Assembly: GCA_037157565.1 (NCBI GenBank) | Contig: JAZHRO010000036.1 | Coordinates: 131,448,001 to 131,512,000 of the forward strand | Length of the DNA: 64,000 bases | Direction: 5' to 3' | Source of the DNA: Thalassia testudinum | Taxonomy: Eukaryota; Streptophyta; Magnoliopsida; Alismatales; Hydrocharitaceae | Shown: positions 13,255 through 25,791 of the stretch, piece after piece | How positions within the stretch are numbered: position 1 is the stretch's first letter | Layout: each line of letters begins with the position of its first letter | The notes under the pieces: generated by a model | Databases searched by the model: none | The model's input: only the letters and a program-made list of their open reading frames with translations | Told to the model about the DNA's origin: nothing | Translations under genes and position numbers: made by a program

Positions 13255-15954
13255 TGTTGTTCGCTCAAAATTGAATTTTAAATCATTGCGTAGCAGTATA
13301 GTCAAAATCTCACAAAAAATAGATAAAATTTATACTCAAAAAAGTCCGAGGTCGTTCGTTGGGAGCAAATAGGAATTCAATTCTCAAGATTGTAATTTAA
13401 AAAATAGAGATAAGAAATTATGATCATAAATTGACTCAGAATAATGTAACAATAATATCAAGTGTTAGACTGTAAAAAGAATGGCGTAAAATGGTGATTT
13501 GAATCACCAATTACTCCCTACAATAATATCAAATGAAACTCAATAGTTATATATGAAATAAACTCAAGTCAATCGTCTGATGGTAGGATCGGACGTCTTA
13601 AACGTCTAATTCTACAGTGCTCTGATTCTCCTTCTTCTTTCTCTGTTCTTGTGCGACTCTTCTTCTTTTCCCCTTTTTTTGCTTCTCTTTCTCTTCTACT
13701 TCTCTTTCTCTACTTTCTCTCTTCTTTTTCTTCTTCTGTTCTTCTTCTTTCCTTCTTTTCAAGCACAAGGGAAGGGTTTTTAGATTTGGCTAAGTGTTAG
13801 CTAACTTCCCTGAGAGCAAAACCCTCCCCTACTCTGCGCAGATTCTCCTCTCTTTCTCTCTTTGGGTCATGCTCTCCCAAAGCCTCCAACAGTACTGGGC
13901 TATCGGGTATTCGGACCTAGAGAGCACCCGAGTCTAGGGCTGCGGGCGTGGGTCGCAGCCAAAGAGTGTACAGGGCTTAGATGTGTAGTCGGACTAGGTC
14001 AGATCTGCGGGGTCAGTGTTGCGGACAAGGCCGAGTGAGGGTGCGGGGGACCTCACCCCCCAAGTAATTTGAGGCGATAAACCTCTATCACTTTTTCCTC
14101 TTATGCGGTAGCGGTTGCTCCAAATCTTCCGAGGTGGGACAATGTTGTCCTGCTTCATTCTCGTATACACAGTTGCAGAAGAGATTTGTTAAATTGGCAA
14201 GCTGCAGCTGTGGGGTTCTTCAATTGAGGACTTAGAGGCTTCCCTGGAGAGTCCGCTACACTTGGATGCGTCACCTGGCGCTACAGGTGAGGAACAAGCC
14301 TTGAAGCTTGCTTCGAAGGAGGTTTGCTAATGGCGCCGGGGGCTGGTACCTGAAATCACAAATAAGGCCTTTCGGCCACATCAGAAGGCTCAGGAATGAT
14401 CACCGGAGCACGGCGAACCTGATGAGGGAGTCGGCATGGCATGTGCGTGAGTGATGAGGCCTGTTGACCTCGCAGAGGGTGGCCGGATGTGGGTTCGTTT
14501 GGTGAGGCGTTTGGAGGGCCAATCATCCTAACAAAGTTGGGGCTTTTGCTCCTAAGGTGGAGGCAGAGGTGTGGAGTGCGGGAGAGGCTGGGTTGGTGGT
14601 GTGTGGAAGCCACTAAGGCTTGCCGGAGTTCTACCGGGAGATGGAAGAGGGAGTCGCGGATGGTTGTGCAGGGTTCAGAGCGGTGTGTTGGATATGCTAG
14701 CGTGATGAGGAGAAGCTAAGGAGTCGGTTGAGAGCGGTAGTAGACGAAGGGGGGTAGAGATGGCGCCAGTTGCGGTATGGCTAGCGCTGGAGAAGGAGGC
14801 TGCACCGGTGGATAGGAAATGGCGAGGAAGACGGTGAAGGGGGTGTTGGCTGGTATGACTCGATGTGGAAGAAGATGGGGGAGATAGCTCTACCCCTGGT
14901 ATTGTGAAAGAGGGAAGAACGGAGGCAGGGAGGGTCACCGGACGTCAAGGAGCAATTCGGCCAAGAGAGAGGAAAGGAATTGGAGGTGTTCAAGGCCGAA
15001 TTCGAGAGTGGGAAGAACAGCCTGATCTGGAGGTCTTTTTATAGGCCATCAGAGGAAATTAGAGCTTGGGAAGCAAGCTTCCCAAGCTTAGAAGGTCATC
15101 AAAGTTGGAAACCCAAATTTCAAATCATTCGCATTAGGATTTGGGTAAGACTTGGAGCCCAAGATGTGGCTCAAATGGAAGGAAACTTCGTCAAGAATCT
15201 GGGTATCTATTTTAGGACTGATTGATTGAGAATCGAGCGAGAAATCCTCACTCGATTTCAATGGTGAAGCTCAAAGTTGCCTTTAATGGCACTAGGGACC
15301 TATTTGCAAATATAACAAGAAAATTAGTGGCCTTTTTGTAAAGATTTTAAAAGTTAAGGGCATATGTGTGATTAGACAGGACCAAGTTACAAACTAGGTC
15401 AAGACAATCTTAGATTGGGCCCAAATTTTGGTACAAACCTAATTTGGACCTAAGGAATCCAATGGTGAAGTTGGAGTTTGGTTTTGACCACGTTTAACTA
15501 GTTAATTTATGCAGAAACCCAAATTAGGGTAAATGTCTGTTTGAGACTCTATTTTGGGTCAAGATCGATTCTGATGGTCAAATTGAAGGTACTAAACCCT
15601 AGAGAATATTTTTCTATGAATTTTAGAGGGTTTAGGAGAATTTTATCCTAATCAAAACCTCAGTTAATTAAGCGAGTTTGGATTTTAGGGTTTTAAAAGT
15701 CATTTAATTATCAAAACACGTGAAAATCCTTTTCTGTCTGTTCTATCCCACTTGCTAGCCTTTTAGGATCATTTGGCTCTTAATTATCCCTTGAGAAAAT
15801 TGATGGTAAAATTATGGTTTTAACGTAGGTTTCTTGTCTTTCTCTCAGAATGACTATGTAATGAATTTTGGCCTTTTGGAGGTTATGTAAGAGCATTTAA
15901 AGACTTAATCAGATCAAATTAAGCTAGTTATGGCTCATGATGGTGTTCCCATCA
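13255..15954 (-). repeat. D1 5' LTR (right), 2700 bp
   Basis: It runs TG...CA on the plus strand (TGTTGTTCGCTC to GTTCCCATCA), with the primer-binding site directly inside. This complete copy is the reference for family D LTRs in the window (2604, 20964, 22937 and 52501 series). The U5-like end has the GGGAGCAAAT..GACCTCGGAC-type block seen in all Athila-like LTRs here. Confidence 0.88.
15035..15045 (-). promoter_or_regulatory. TATA box of D1 LTR
   Basis: The sense CCTATAAAAAG occupies the same place in D1 left (about 4077-4088). Related TATA motifs are in D2 (TCTATAAAG), D3 (TATATAAAG) and D4 (TCTATAAAAG). Position and conservation fit the element promoter. Confidence 0.55.
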
Positions 15955-15955
15955 C

Positions 15956-18900
15956 CCACCTGCTGCTAATAATCTGGTACTAGAATTAAAGCCCCTCCCA
16001 TATCACTTTAAGTATGTCTTTTTGGGGTCCAACCAAATGTTTCCTGTGATCATCAATTCTCGACTCACACTTGATCAGGAAACTAAGCTGATTTATGTTC
16101 TCCAGTAGCATCGAAGAGCCATCGGATGGACCCTCGACAATCAGACTGCGATAAGTCCCTCGTATTGCACACATCGTATCTACACTAAAGAGGGTTCACA
16201 ACAATCTTGAGAAATGCAGAGATGACTCAATCCGAATCTTCAAGAGGTCGTGAAGAAAGAGATCATCAAGTGGTTAGATGCTGGTATCATCTACCCGATC
16301 TCCGATAGCCGCTAGGTGAGCCCCATCCAAGTTGTGTCTAAGAAGGCTGGCTCATCGTGATTACAACCGAATCTGGAAAGACCATCTCGACTCATTTTGT
16401 AAATTCGTGGAGACTCTGCATAGACTATCGAAGATTGAATGCCTCCACGAAGAAAGATCATTTCCTGCTCCATTCATTGATCAAATTCTCGAGAAACTGG
16501 TGGGGAATTGATTTTTCTGTTTCCTAGATGGGTACTCCAGATACAATCAGGTGGCAATCCATCTCGAAGATCAAGAAAAGACCACCTTTACCTACCCCTA
16601 CGGTACGTACACGTTCCACAGGATGCCTTTTGGGCTATGCAACACACTTGCTGCCTTTCAACGATGCATGCTAACCATATTCTCCGATATGGTAGGTAAT
16701 TACCTTGAGGTCTTCATGGATGACTTCTCTATATTTGGTGAATCTTTCAATGATTGCCTCCTACATTTGGTTCAGATCCTTAAAAGATGCATCAAAGTGA
16801 ACCTGGTTCTCTCCTGGAAAAAGAGTCACTTCATGGTTCCTGAGGGCATCGTACTTGGACACCTTGTCTCTGAGAAAGGTATCCAAGTTGACCAGGCTAA
16901 GGTGAATCTAATTTCCAAATTATCTGTGCCTCCCTCGGTCAAAGACATTAGATCATTCTTGGGGCACATTGGTTTTTACCGTCGATTCATATATGATTTT
17001 TCCAAGATCACGTAACCTTGATGAATCTTCTCTCGAAGAACACACCTTTCGAGATGATAAGTGAGTGCATTCACACATTTGAGATCCTACATAACCAAGT
17101 CACCAAAGCACCAATCCTGTAATCTCCTGACTGGTCTCAACCCTTCGAGATCATGTGCGATGCATCTGACTACGCAGTAGGAGCAGTGTTGGGTCAGAAA
17201 ATCGATAGAAAATCGGTAGTCATATATTACGCTAGCAAGAAACTAGATGAGGCTCAGCGTAATTACATGATTACAGAGAAAGTGTTGCTGGTTGTAGTAT
17301 TTGGTTTGGAGAAGTTTAGATCATACCTCCTGGGCTCCCACATCAACATTTACTCAGATCACACTACAGTAAGGCACTTGGACACCTTGTCTCTGAGAGA
17401 GGTATCCAAGTTGACCAGGCTAAGGTGAATCTAATTTTCAAATTACTTGTGCCTACCTCGGTCAAAGACATCAGATCATTCTTGGGGCATGTTGGTTTTT
17501 ACTGTCGATTCATATCAAATTTTTCCAAGATCGCATAGCCTTGATGAATCTTCTCTCAAAGGGCGTTCCTTTCAAGATGACAAGTGAGTGCATTCATGCA
17601 TTTGAGATCTTTCATGACCAAGTCACCCAAGCACCAATCCTGTAATCTCCTGACTAGTCTCAACCCTTTAAGATCATGTGCGATGCATCTGACTATGCAG
17701 TAGGAGCGGTGTTGGGTCAGAAAATCGATAGAAAATCGGTAGTCATATATTATGCCAGCAAGACACTAGATGAGGCTCAATGTAATTACATGATTATGGA
17801 GAAAGAGCTGTTGGCCATAGTATTTGGTTTGGAGGAGTTTAGATCATACCTCCTGGGCTCCCACGTCATCATTTACTCAGATCACATTGCAATAAGGCAC
17901 TTACTTACGAAGAAGGACGTGAAGCCAAGATTAATACGTTAGATCTTATTGTTGCAAGAATTCAATCTTGAAATTCTTGACAATGCCGGGAACCAGAACA
18001 TGGTAGCTGATCATTTGTCTTGCCTTCTTTCTTCAGTCATTGACCCATCTGGACCTATCACCGAGCAGTTTTCAAATGAGCATCTCTTGGCCATTAACGG
18101 ATTTCCCTGGTTTGCCGACATCATGGACTACTTGGTTACGGGGAAAGTCCTGCCAGACTGGGCAACCTCCTGACAGGACAAGCTGATTTCCGATGCCAAG
18201 TATTATGTCTAGGAAGATCCATATCTATTTCACATCGGTAATGACCAAGTGATCTGGCAATGCATTCCCAACGACGAGGTTAATGATGTTATCTCATTCT
18301 GTCATGACCAAGCCTGCGATAGCCATTACTCTGAGCGTAAAACCACAACGAAGATCCTCCAGTATGGGTTCTTTTGGCCCACCATGTTCAAAGATGCACA
18401 ATCTTATTGTAGGGCATGTGCTCATTGTTAGACCCTCGGCAACATGGGTCCGCACGATATGATGCCCTTGACTCTGATCATTATGTGTGAAATTTTTGAC
18501 ATGTAGGGAATTGATTTCATGGGAACCTTTCTAGGATCTAACAGCTTTGAATACATCTTACTCGCTATTAATTGTCTCAAAGTAGATTGAAGCCGTCCCC
18601 ACTAGAACGAATGATCATAGAGTTGTTTTTCGGTTCATTCAGGAGAACATTTTTTTTAGATTTGGGGTTCCGAAGGCTATCATCAGCGATAGCGGGTCTC
18701 ATTTCATGAATGCGCACTTCCAGATGAAAAAGTATGGGGTGTCGCATCGTATTTCGACTCCTTATCACCCCCAAACTAACGGATTGGCTGAGTTATCAAA
18801 TAGAGAGATCAAGAAAATCCATCAGGTCATTGTTCGACCTTACAGGAAAGATTGGTCTACCCGCCTTTCGGAAGCCTTGTGGGCCTATAGAACCACCCAC

Positions 18901-19389
18901 AAGATCGAGTTCGGAATGTCTCCCTTTAGACTCGTGTACAGGAAGGCATGTCACCTTCCTATAGAAATGGAGCACAAAGCTTACTAGGCAGTACGGAAGT
19001 GTAACCTAGATCTCATGAAGGCTGGAATCCACCGTCGGTTGCAAATGAACGAGATTGCGGAACTACGCAATGATGCGTACGAGAACTTGCGTATCTACAA
19101 AGAGTGGGTCAAAGCCTTCCATGACAAGCACATTTCACGAAAAACTTTCCATCCTAGTCAGAAAGTACTACTTTTTGATGCCAAACTTAAGCTCTTCCCA
19201 AGAAAACTCTGATCAAAGTGGATTAGGCCACTCCTCATGAGACAAGTCTTTGGAAATGGAGCTGTCAAAATCAGCGAACTCAGCCAAGAATCAGAACCTT
19301 TTGTCGTGAATGGTCAGAGACTCAAACCATTCTTCGAACTCACCGACTCGAATCTAGCTGCAGTATCTGTTGATCTCCATTCTCCTTAA
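15956..19389 (+). pseudogene. D2 pol remnant (RT, RNase H, integrase)
   Basis: In order:
- Linker ending LELKPLPYHFKYVFLGSNQ.
- Reverse transcriptase with [13 protein letters not shown] (about 16.27 kb) and [13 protein letters not shown] (about 16.7 kb).
- RNase [17 protein letters not shown], present twice (17153 and 17676).
- Integrase zinc region HDQACDSHYSERKTTTKIL (about 18.3 kb).
- Integrase core: second Asp region changed to IISDSGSHF (about 18.68 kb) and NREIKKI segment (about 18.81 kb).
- C-terminal tail to a stop at 19387-19389.

Many stops and frameshifts are present, and gag and protease are absent. It is inactive. Confidence 0.85.
16854..17899 (+). repeat. 523-bp tandem duplication inside D2 pol
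   Basis: 16854-17376 and 17377-17899 are direct adjacent copies, each running from CTTGGACACCTTGTCTCTGAG to the end of the RNase H motif SDH..(V/I)RHL. The junction has short homology (ACTTG). The copies differ at several per cent of positions, so the duplication is not recent. It joins the RNase H frame back to late reverse-transcriptase sequence and destroys the frame. Confidence 0.85.
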
Positions 19390-20963
19390 GCTTCATTGCG
19401 CCCAGCTAATGGCGTTAAACTTAGCACCTAACAGGAAGCAACTCATCATTTTGAAAAACTCGAGACCCTTTTAACCTATCTTTCTGCTAAAATCATATTG
19501 CACTTTTGGGTTTGCCTATTGGAGCAGCCAACTCCACCTTTGATACTTGTATCAAAGCTTGAAATCATCCACAACAATCATTCCAACACATTCACTACCT
19601 ACCAAACCTGTTCTAATGTACGATCAATGCTAAACTCAAACCCATTTAATTTACAATGGGAACATTGCAAATCTTAAGCATGGGGGGTATTAAAGTGCAA
19701 AACACTGCGAATCAATTCATGGAGGGGTTTTCATTCAAAAAAAAAAAAGAGGAGAAAGGAGGAAAGGAGAGGTCAATTTGAGTTGAATTGAATAAATTGA
19801 GGAAAAAAAAATCAAAGAAAGGAGCAATCAAAGAGAAAGAAATGGGATAGTCCCTTGTGATTGAGTATGGAACTTACCTAACTTCTAGCCTGGATGGGAT
19901 GATGAATTAAGACCTGGAAGGAAAAAACATAGGAGATTAGTGATGAGTACTTACCTTAGGCCTCTTGGGCATGTTTAGGGCTTAAACACTCACGTATTTG
20001 TTAAGATCCAAATTAGTATTCAAGAGGTTGAGAAAAGTGCGAGGTAGATGTAGTAAGTCTAAGGCTTAGGGAGTATTCATCCCTGTTGATTGCCCTTTAG
20101 TTTGCAGGACTTGGTAACCTCAGCACCCAAAATCACACACTAGTCTGGTTCAGTGTACTTAACGAAGAAATAATGCCAAAAGTGTTCTATTATGAAAAAG
20201 TCATCTCAAAGATCTAGCAAAGGAGTGGCTCGAAAACACAAGTTGACTGATGGTGGAATGAAATATACTCCCCTCAAAGATGCGTAATAACATATCATCT
20301 CCTCGATACTTGTCTCCTAGGATATCTAAATATCTTACCAAGGGCATGTAAGCATCATGTGCTGGTTCAGGTGCCATGGGCAAGATTATCCTGAAATATC
20401 GATTGCCAGGGCCTAAATTCAGCTACAGAATGCCATGGGTGGCACTATCTCGAAGTGTTGAAAGCTAAGGTTCTGGGGTTTTCCATGGGTGGTGCTATCC
20501 CGAAGCATCGAAAGTTAGGGATCCTTTGAGGATTGATGGAAGGGACAAGGAATCTGATACAGACTATGTTTAGGGCCAATTTGAGGTTAGATTTACAGAA
20601 ATATAAAAAGAAAAGAGAGAAACTCTCAAAATAAAAAATCCTTCATCTCTCTCTTATCAAAATACACTTGCAAACTGAACTTGGACACAATACATCTACG
20701 CACGGGTGCTTTAACTACTGGGATCAACGAACCTCTACATAGTTTTTGCAGGCCTTAGAAACTTTCACGGCAGACCCAGGATGAAGCTAGTCAGGTTTGG
20801 ATCTCGACTGGTACTTGAGTACCTCTTGGCCTATTGTTGGTATTTTGATTTGATTTCTAGAAATGCAGCTTAGTAGGGCATCTTGACGGTTGCAGCTAGC
20901 TTGGAAATCTAGTTTGATCTACAGGATTTTGCCAGAGACTAGCAAAAGCTAGGAATGGGGGTA
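19390..20963 (+). other. D2 3' noncoding region
   Basis: It contains the post-coding motif ACAATGGGAACATTGCAAAT..AGCATGGGGGGTA (19651-19690), a run of A/G (19738-19850), the three-unit repeat (20373-20520) and the polypurine tract GCTAGGAATGGGGGTAT just before the LTR. The block around 20280-20370 (GGCATGTAAGC, TCTCCTAGGATATC) is also shared with A, B and D1. No credible ORF is present. Confidence 0.75.
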
Positions 20964-22936
20964 TAATGGGAACACCATCATGAGCCCTAACTAGCTGCAT
21001 TTAGTCAGGCTTGATTGTTAAAAGCTCCTCATAATTCTGCATTAGTCTGATTTGAGTGAAGAATGGGAAATCAAGGTTAATTCTGTAATTTTAACAGCAC
21101 ATCACAAACACAAATTAATCACAGGGTCACACAGAGGTTAAATGAAGGTCAAATGAGCTCAAAAGTTCAAAAAATGGGTCAATACTGTCAAAAATGAGGT
21201 TTCATGCATATCGAGAATCGAAATAGCACATAAAAACCTAAGTATCAACCTGCTTAAATTAAAGAGGTTCTGGTCATGATAAAATTCATCTAAACCTCCT
21301 CAAATTCATAGAAAAATATTCTAAGAGGTTTTGTACCCTTGATTTGATCATTTGAACCCATTTCGACCTAGAACAAAGTTTCAAACGGAATTCTATCCTA
21401 ATTTGAGCTTCTATGCAAATTGCCCAGCAAAAGTGCTTAAAACTCAAATCCGAGTTCATATTAGATTCCTTGGGTCTAAATTAGGTTAACACCAAAATTT
21501 AGACCCAATCAGAGTTCATCTTGACCTAGCCTGCAATTTAGTCCCTCAAATCTTTATTTCTCTCAATAAGACACTTAACTTTCAAGTTTATTACAAATAG
21601 GTCCCTAACTTCTCATCATTTTCTTCATTTAGGACCCCACCGCCATTGGCAGGGGAAAATACCTCAGGTCAAGATTCTCGAGGTGATATCTCTCTCAAAT
21701 CAAGACCAAATCCCTTCAAATTTGGAGGGATTAAACTTGAGAAATTTCCTAATCATTTGGACCAGATTTGGGATCCTCAATCGTGTCCTAGAGCTCAAGA
21801 AAGCTCGACGAATTTGGAGATATTTTTCTCCAAGAACAGCAGCCAAATCATGCTGCTTTCCTCATTTAGAGCTCATTCTGAAGCTCTATAAAGAGCCCTC
21901 ATGCATGTCTTAGCCATTCTCTTCAGCCAAGAACAGGCCAGAAAACACCTTCTTCTTCTTCCAGCCTCTATCTCTTCGAGCTCCGGTGACCTCCTCCATC
22001 CTCCTCCTCCAGCAATCCAACCATCAAATTGGACGACCCTCTGTCTTCCATCCTTCATTCCACCTCTCGTCAGTCAAAGCAGAGGTTCTCTCCGCCCTCG
22101 TTGTCGCCATTCTCCCTCGCCATCAACCTCATCTTCTCCGACTCTGTCCCATCACCGCTGGAGGACTCCACCCTCTTTCTCCCTCCCTAAGCCTCTCCTC
22201 TATATTCCTCTCACTCCCTTGCTTCCTTCTACACCCTTAGTTTCTAGGATTGATCATCACACACCCCGTTCCACCCTCGTCTTCCCCACGTTCGACACGA
22301 GTTCTAGCGAGCTCGCACTGGCACCACACTCTACCAAACGACCTGCCATCAAGCCCAAAGCTCTGCCACACCTCCATCTTCAAAAGCCCTCAACCAATTT
22401 CACCTTACCACTACCCAAACTCTCCACTAAACACCACACCTTCCGCTCGCCTTCTTCAACTTCACCACTTCACCACACACACCCTCTCATCCAATTTCCA
22501 CCACCAGCACCTTCGCCGGACACCGACGAATCTTTTGAACGTGTTTAACAGGCCCACAAGGCCGTCTTTGGTTTACAGGTACTAGCTGGAGCTCCATTGC
22601 TGCCACCACCTTCCCCGACGTTGTTCACTCCACTCTAGCCATCATTCATCCAGCATCTGCCCTTAGTGGATGAGGACTCATCTGTTGCAGCTTCCCAGGT
22701 CATCAATCAAGCGAAGTAGCAGCAGTTGCTGCCCTGATTTCTCTAGGTCTTTCGCTACAGCACATGAGGTGTTTACACGAAGGAAGCTGCCAATCTTAGT
22801 CCCACATCATGCGGGACAAAACTCGTGTAGTGAATAAAAGAAAAATGTGCCATACGCTCTTCGCCTCAAACACTGGGGTAAGGTCCCCTTATCTCACATT
22901 CCTCTCACTCCTCATCCGCTACACCACATCGGTGGG
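20964..22936 (+). repeat. D2 3' LTR, segment 1
   Basis: The sense start TAATGGGAACACCATCATGAG corresponds to the family start TGATGGGAACACC (TG changed to TA). It aligns with the reverse complement of 13255-15954 up to the GC-rich leader part, then breaks at the start of solo LTR D3. The last five bases, GTGGG (22932-22936), are the left target copy of D3. Confidence 0.82.
21886..21894 (+). promoter_or_regulatory. TATA box of D2 LTR
   Basis: CTATAAAGA occurs at the same LTR position as the TATA motifs in D1, D3 and D4. This is likely the former start region of element transcription. Confidence 0.5.
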
Positions 22937-25636
22937 TGAAGATAACATCATCATCAGCCATATCTAGCTTTAATTAATCATAATCAAGGAATAAATGCTC
23001 CTACATAACCGCCAAAAGACCATAATTCACTGCTAATCCATTCTGAGAGAATAACAAGAAAATAGGGGTAAAATTGCAGTTTTAGCAACATATCTTAATT
23101 GCAAAATAATAACAAGATTTCTAAGGGGTTAATCAAAGGTCAAATTGTCATAATGGTCAAACAAGTAGGTCCGTGAAGACAGAAATGGGTTTTCACACGT
23201 TTCAAGAATTAAATGACATCTAAAACCCTAAAAATAGACCTGCTTAATCTACTGAGGTTTTGGTCAGGATAAAATTCACATAAACCCTCTAAAATTTATA
23301 GAAAAATATTCTCTAGGATTTGTTACCTTCAATTTGACCATCAGAACCTACTTTGACCTAAAACTGAGTCTCAGATAGACAGTTGCCCTAATTTGGGTTT
23401 TTACATAAATTACCTAGTCAAATAAAGTCAAAACCAAAATCTAACTTCACCATTGGTTTCCTTGGGTCAAAATTAGGTTTGTACCAAAATTTGGGCCCAA
23501 TCTGAGATTATTTCGACCTATTTTGCACTTTGGTTCAAGTTTGACTTTCTTTATCTCCAATAGCCCCTTAGCTTTTGAATTCCTCACAACAAGCTCCCCA
23601 ACTTCTTTGTCTTCTTCACATAAAGGTCCCTGCCGCACATGAACTCCTAATCCTAAAGCTCCGGTGACAATCAATCAAGGATTTCTCCTTGATTGATTGA
23701 TGAAACTTCCTCAAATTTGAACTAGAGATCCCTCTTAAAATTCTCTTCCAATCAAACCAATTCTTGAGCATCTATTCCTTCACAATCTCTATGCAAATGC
23801 ATGAGAGATTTGGGTTTTCCTACTCCAGCAAACCTTCCAAGCTTGGAAGCTTGCTTTCCAAGCTTCAACCACCCTCTACTGCCTATATAAAGATCCCTAG
23901 GGCCTTCCCGTCCTCTCCAAGCTTGAATTCCGGCCGTGAAACCCCCCTTTCCTCTCTCTGCTCCGGTTGAGAAACTTCGAAATCTCCGGTGAATCTTGAT
24001 CTCCTTCATCATCCATCCGCAATACCAGTGGCCGATTCCTTCCCCTCGACCTCTTCTGCTTTTGGTCGTACCAGCAAGAGCTTCCCAACCTCCATCGTTA
24101 TCGCCATCCTACCTCCACCGGAGTACTTTCTTCCCTGGCACTGGCCTACCAACACCAATGTCGTTCTCCCCCCTTCATCTATTAGATTAGGGTTAGATTA
24201 GATCCTTAGTTCTCTTAAGTTAGTTTTACATCCTCAAAAATAAAAAATATCCCTTCGACATCTATGCAAGTTTCCTTCTTCTCCACCTTCGACGACACCG
24301 GCGAGGGTTTTCGCTCACTTCACACACTCAAACCCCTCACTAACCGGTCTACAACCTACGCCTCTCCTTCCCATATTTATTCCACCTTTCGCCCACTCAC
24401 AACCACCACCGAACAATACACCTTCATGTTGTCTTCTCCATCACCGACCACCCTCTACATGCCGCCATCCTCCACAAGACCGTCACCATCACCTTCATCG
24501 TGCTACGACGAAGCTAAGGAGCCAGTTAACTGGGGCCTTCGAGCCCGTATTAGTGTTCTAGGTCTTTGCCAGTTCGCCGCTGCTGCCGCCTCCATCTTCG
24601 ACCACGACCGAGCTCCTCTGATGTCTAGATGACCTAGTGCTACTCTCAATCTACGTGGCTACGTCCCAGGATCTGCTCCAAGTCTTGGATTAAAAACTCC
24701 AAGTTGCAATCACTACCAATTGAAGAAGACTTCCACCTCCAGCTACTGCAGCTATACGCAAAGAGGGCATGGGACTTTAGTCCCACATCGTTTGCTGAAG
24801 AGTTTAGCAGTGACATAAGTTGTTTTTGCACATGCGGTTTATCACTCGAGAACACAGGGGGTTGGGTCCCCTCGCACACACCCTACGCCTTGCCCGTGAC
24901 ACTCTTGCCTGCAGGTCTGGCACCATACCCATATACTCGCCTAATCCCTACACCTTGGCTACTACCCACGTCGGTAGCCCTGGTCTCGGGTGCGCTCATA
25001 CTTGTCAATCCGATACTGTGCATGGCCTTGTGAAGGCGAGAATGAGGTGGAAACCTAGAGAAAGAACAAGAGAGAGAGCGCGGGGTTAAGGGGGGTTTTA
25101 CACTTTAGTGTTCTCAACACTTAGTCGATTTCAGAGGAGAGTTCCCCCTTGTGCATCAGAAGGGCCAAAGAAGAGAAGGAAGAAGAGACAGAGCCAAAGA
25201 AGAGAAGAAGAAAAAGAAGAACAGTAACAGCAGAAGAAAAGGAAGATTGAGCACTGTAGCTACGTCTCTTAAGATGTCTGATTGCAAAATCAAACGTTTG
25301 ATTATCTGCTCCTTCATTTGATTATATTTGAGTAATTGCTCTATGTGTTAGACTTATAATTGGTGTCCCAAATCACCATTATTTTGTCTATATTACTTTT
25401 TGACTCTTCATATACTCATGTCATACATTACATATTAGATTTTGAGTAATTAATTGTGCTCATTTACATTATGTGTTGAGATTAGCACCTGAATTCCATA
25501 TTTACTCCCAGGGAATGACCTCGGACTTCATTTCTGATATTCAAGTTATAAATTTTATCTGTTGTTCAAGCTATTTTTGAGAAATTATTACTACAACGAA
25601 CGCATCTTTTAAATCCCCTCAATAGCCCTATCAACA
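22937..25636 (+). repeat. D3: solo family D LTR
   Basis: This is a 2700-bp LTR in plus orientation, from TGAAGATAACATCATC to CCCTATCAACA, with no internal region. The flanks are GTGGG (22932-22936) and GCGGG (25637-25641), a target duplication with one change. It lies inside the D2 LTR, which continues at 25642. Solo LTRs arise when the two LTRs of an element recombine and delete the interior. A TATA motif TATATAAAG lies near 23884-23893. Frames at 24264 and 24704 are incidental. Confidence 0.82.
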
Positions 25637-25641
25637 GCGGG

Positions 25642-25791
25642 TCTAGTCCCTGGTTTGCTTACCAGGATCTGATTACCCATTATTGTATACCCATATACTT
25701 GGATCTGAGAGAAGGAAATTTGAGAGGGAGGGAGGAGGGGGTTTTTGCATTACTGTTGCTTCGAAATTCGTGCTCCCTCTCCCGCAGTTAA
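25642..25791 (+). repeat. D2 3' LTR, segment 2
   Basis: It continues the D2 LTR after D3: TCTAGTCC..GATCTGATTACCC..GAGAGGGAGGGAGGAGGGGGTTTTTGC resembles, in order, the reverse complement of 13930-13830 of D1. It stops at GTTAA (25787-25791), the left target copy of element C; the partner CTTAA is at 55235-55239. Confidence 0.65.

Larger units (their letters stand above)
2604..15954 (-). mobile_element. D1: degenerate Athila-lineage Ty3/gypsy element
   Basis: In sense order (right to left) the element has a 5' LTR (13255-15954), primer-binding site, leader, gag-pol remnant, 3' noncoding region with polypurine tract, and a 3' LTR (2604-5020). The left LTR lacks the outer ~320 bp present in the right one. 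The reading frame is broken many times and the LTRs differ at roughly one base in ten by eye, so it is old and inactive. The 5 bp right of the element are CCCAC. The same 5 bp occur at 2557-2561 just before a TG, but the left LTR start does not align there, so a target duplication is not proven. Confidence 0.85.

Noticed and set aside
21901..22548. 215-codon Ser/Pro-rich frame
   Set aside because: It is inside the D2 LTR just after the TATA box, is low complexity, and is not kept in D1, D3 or D4.
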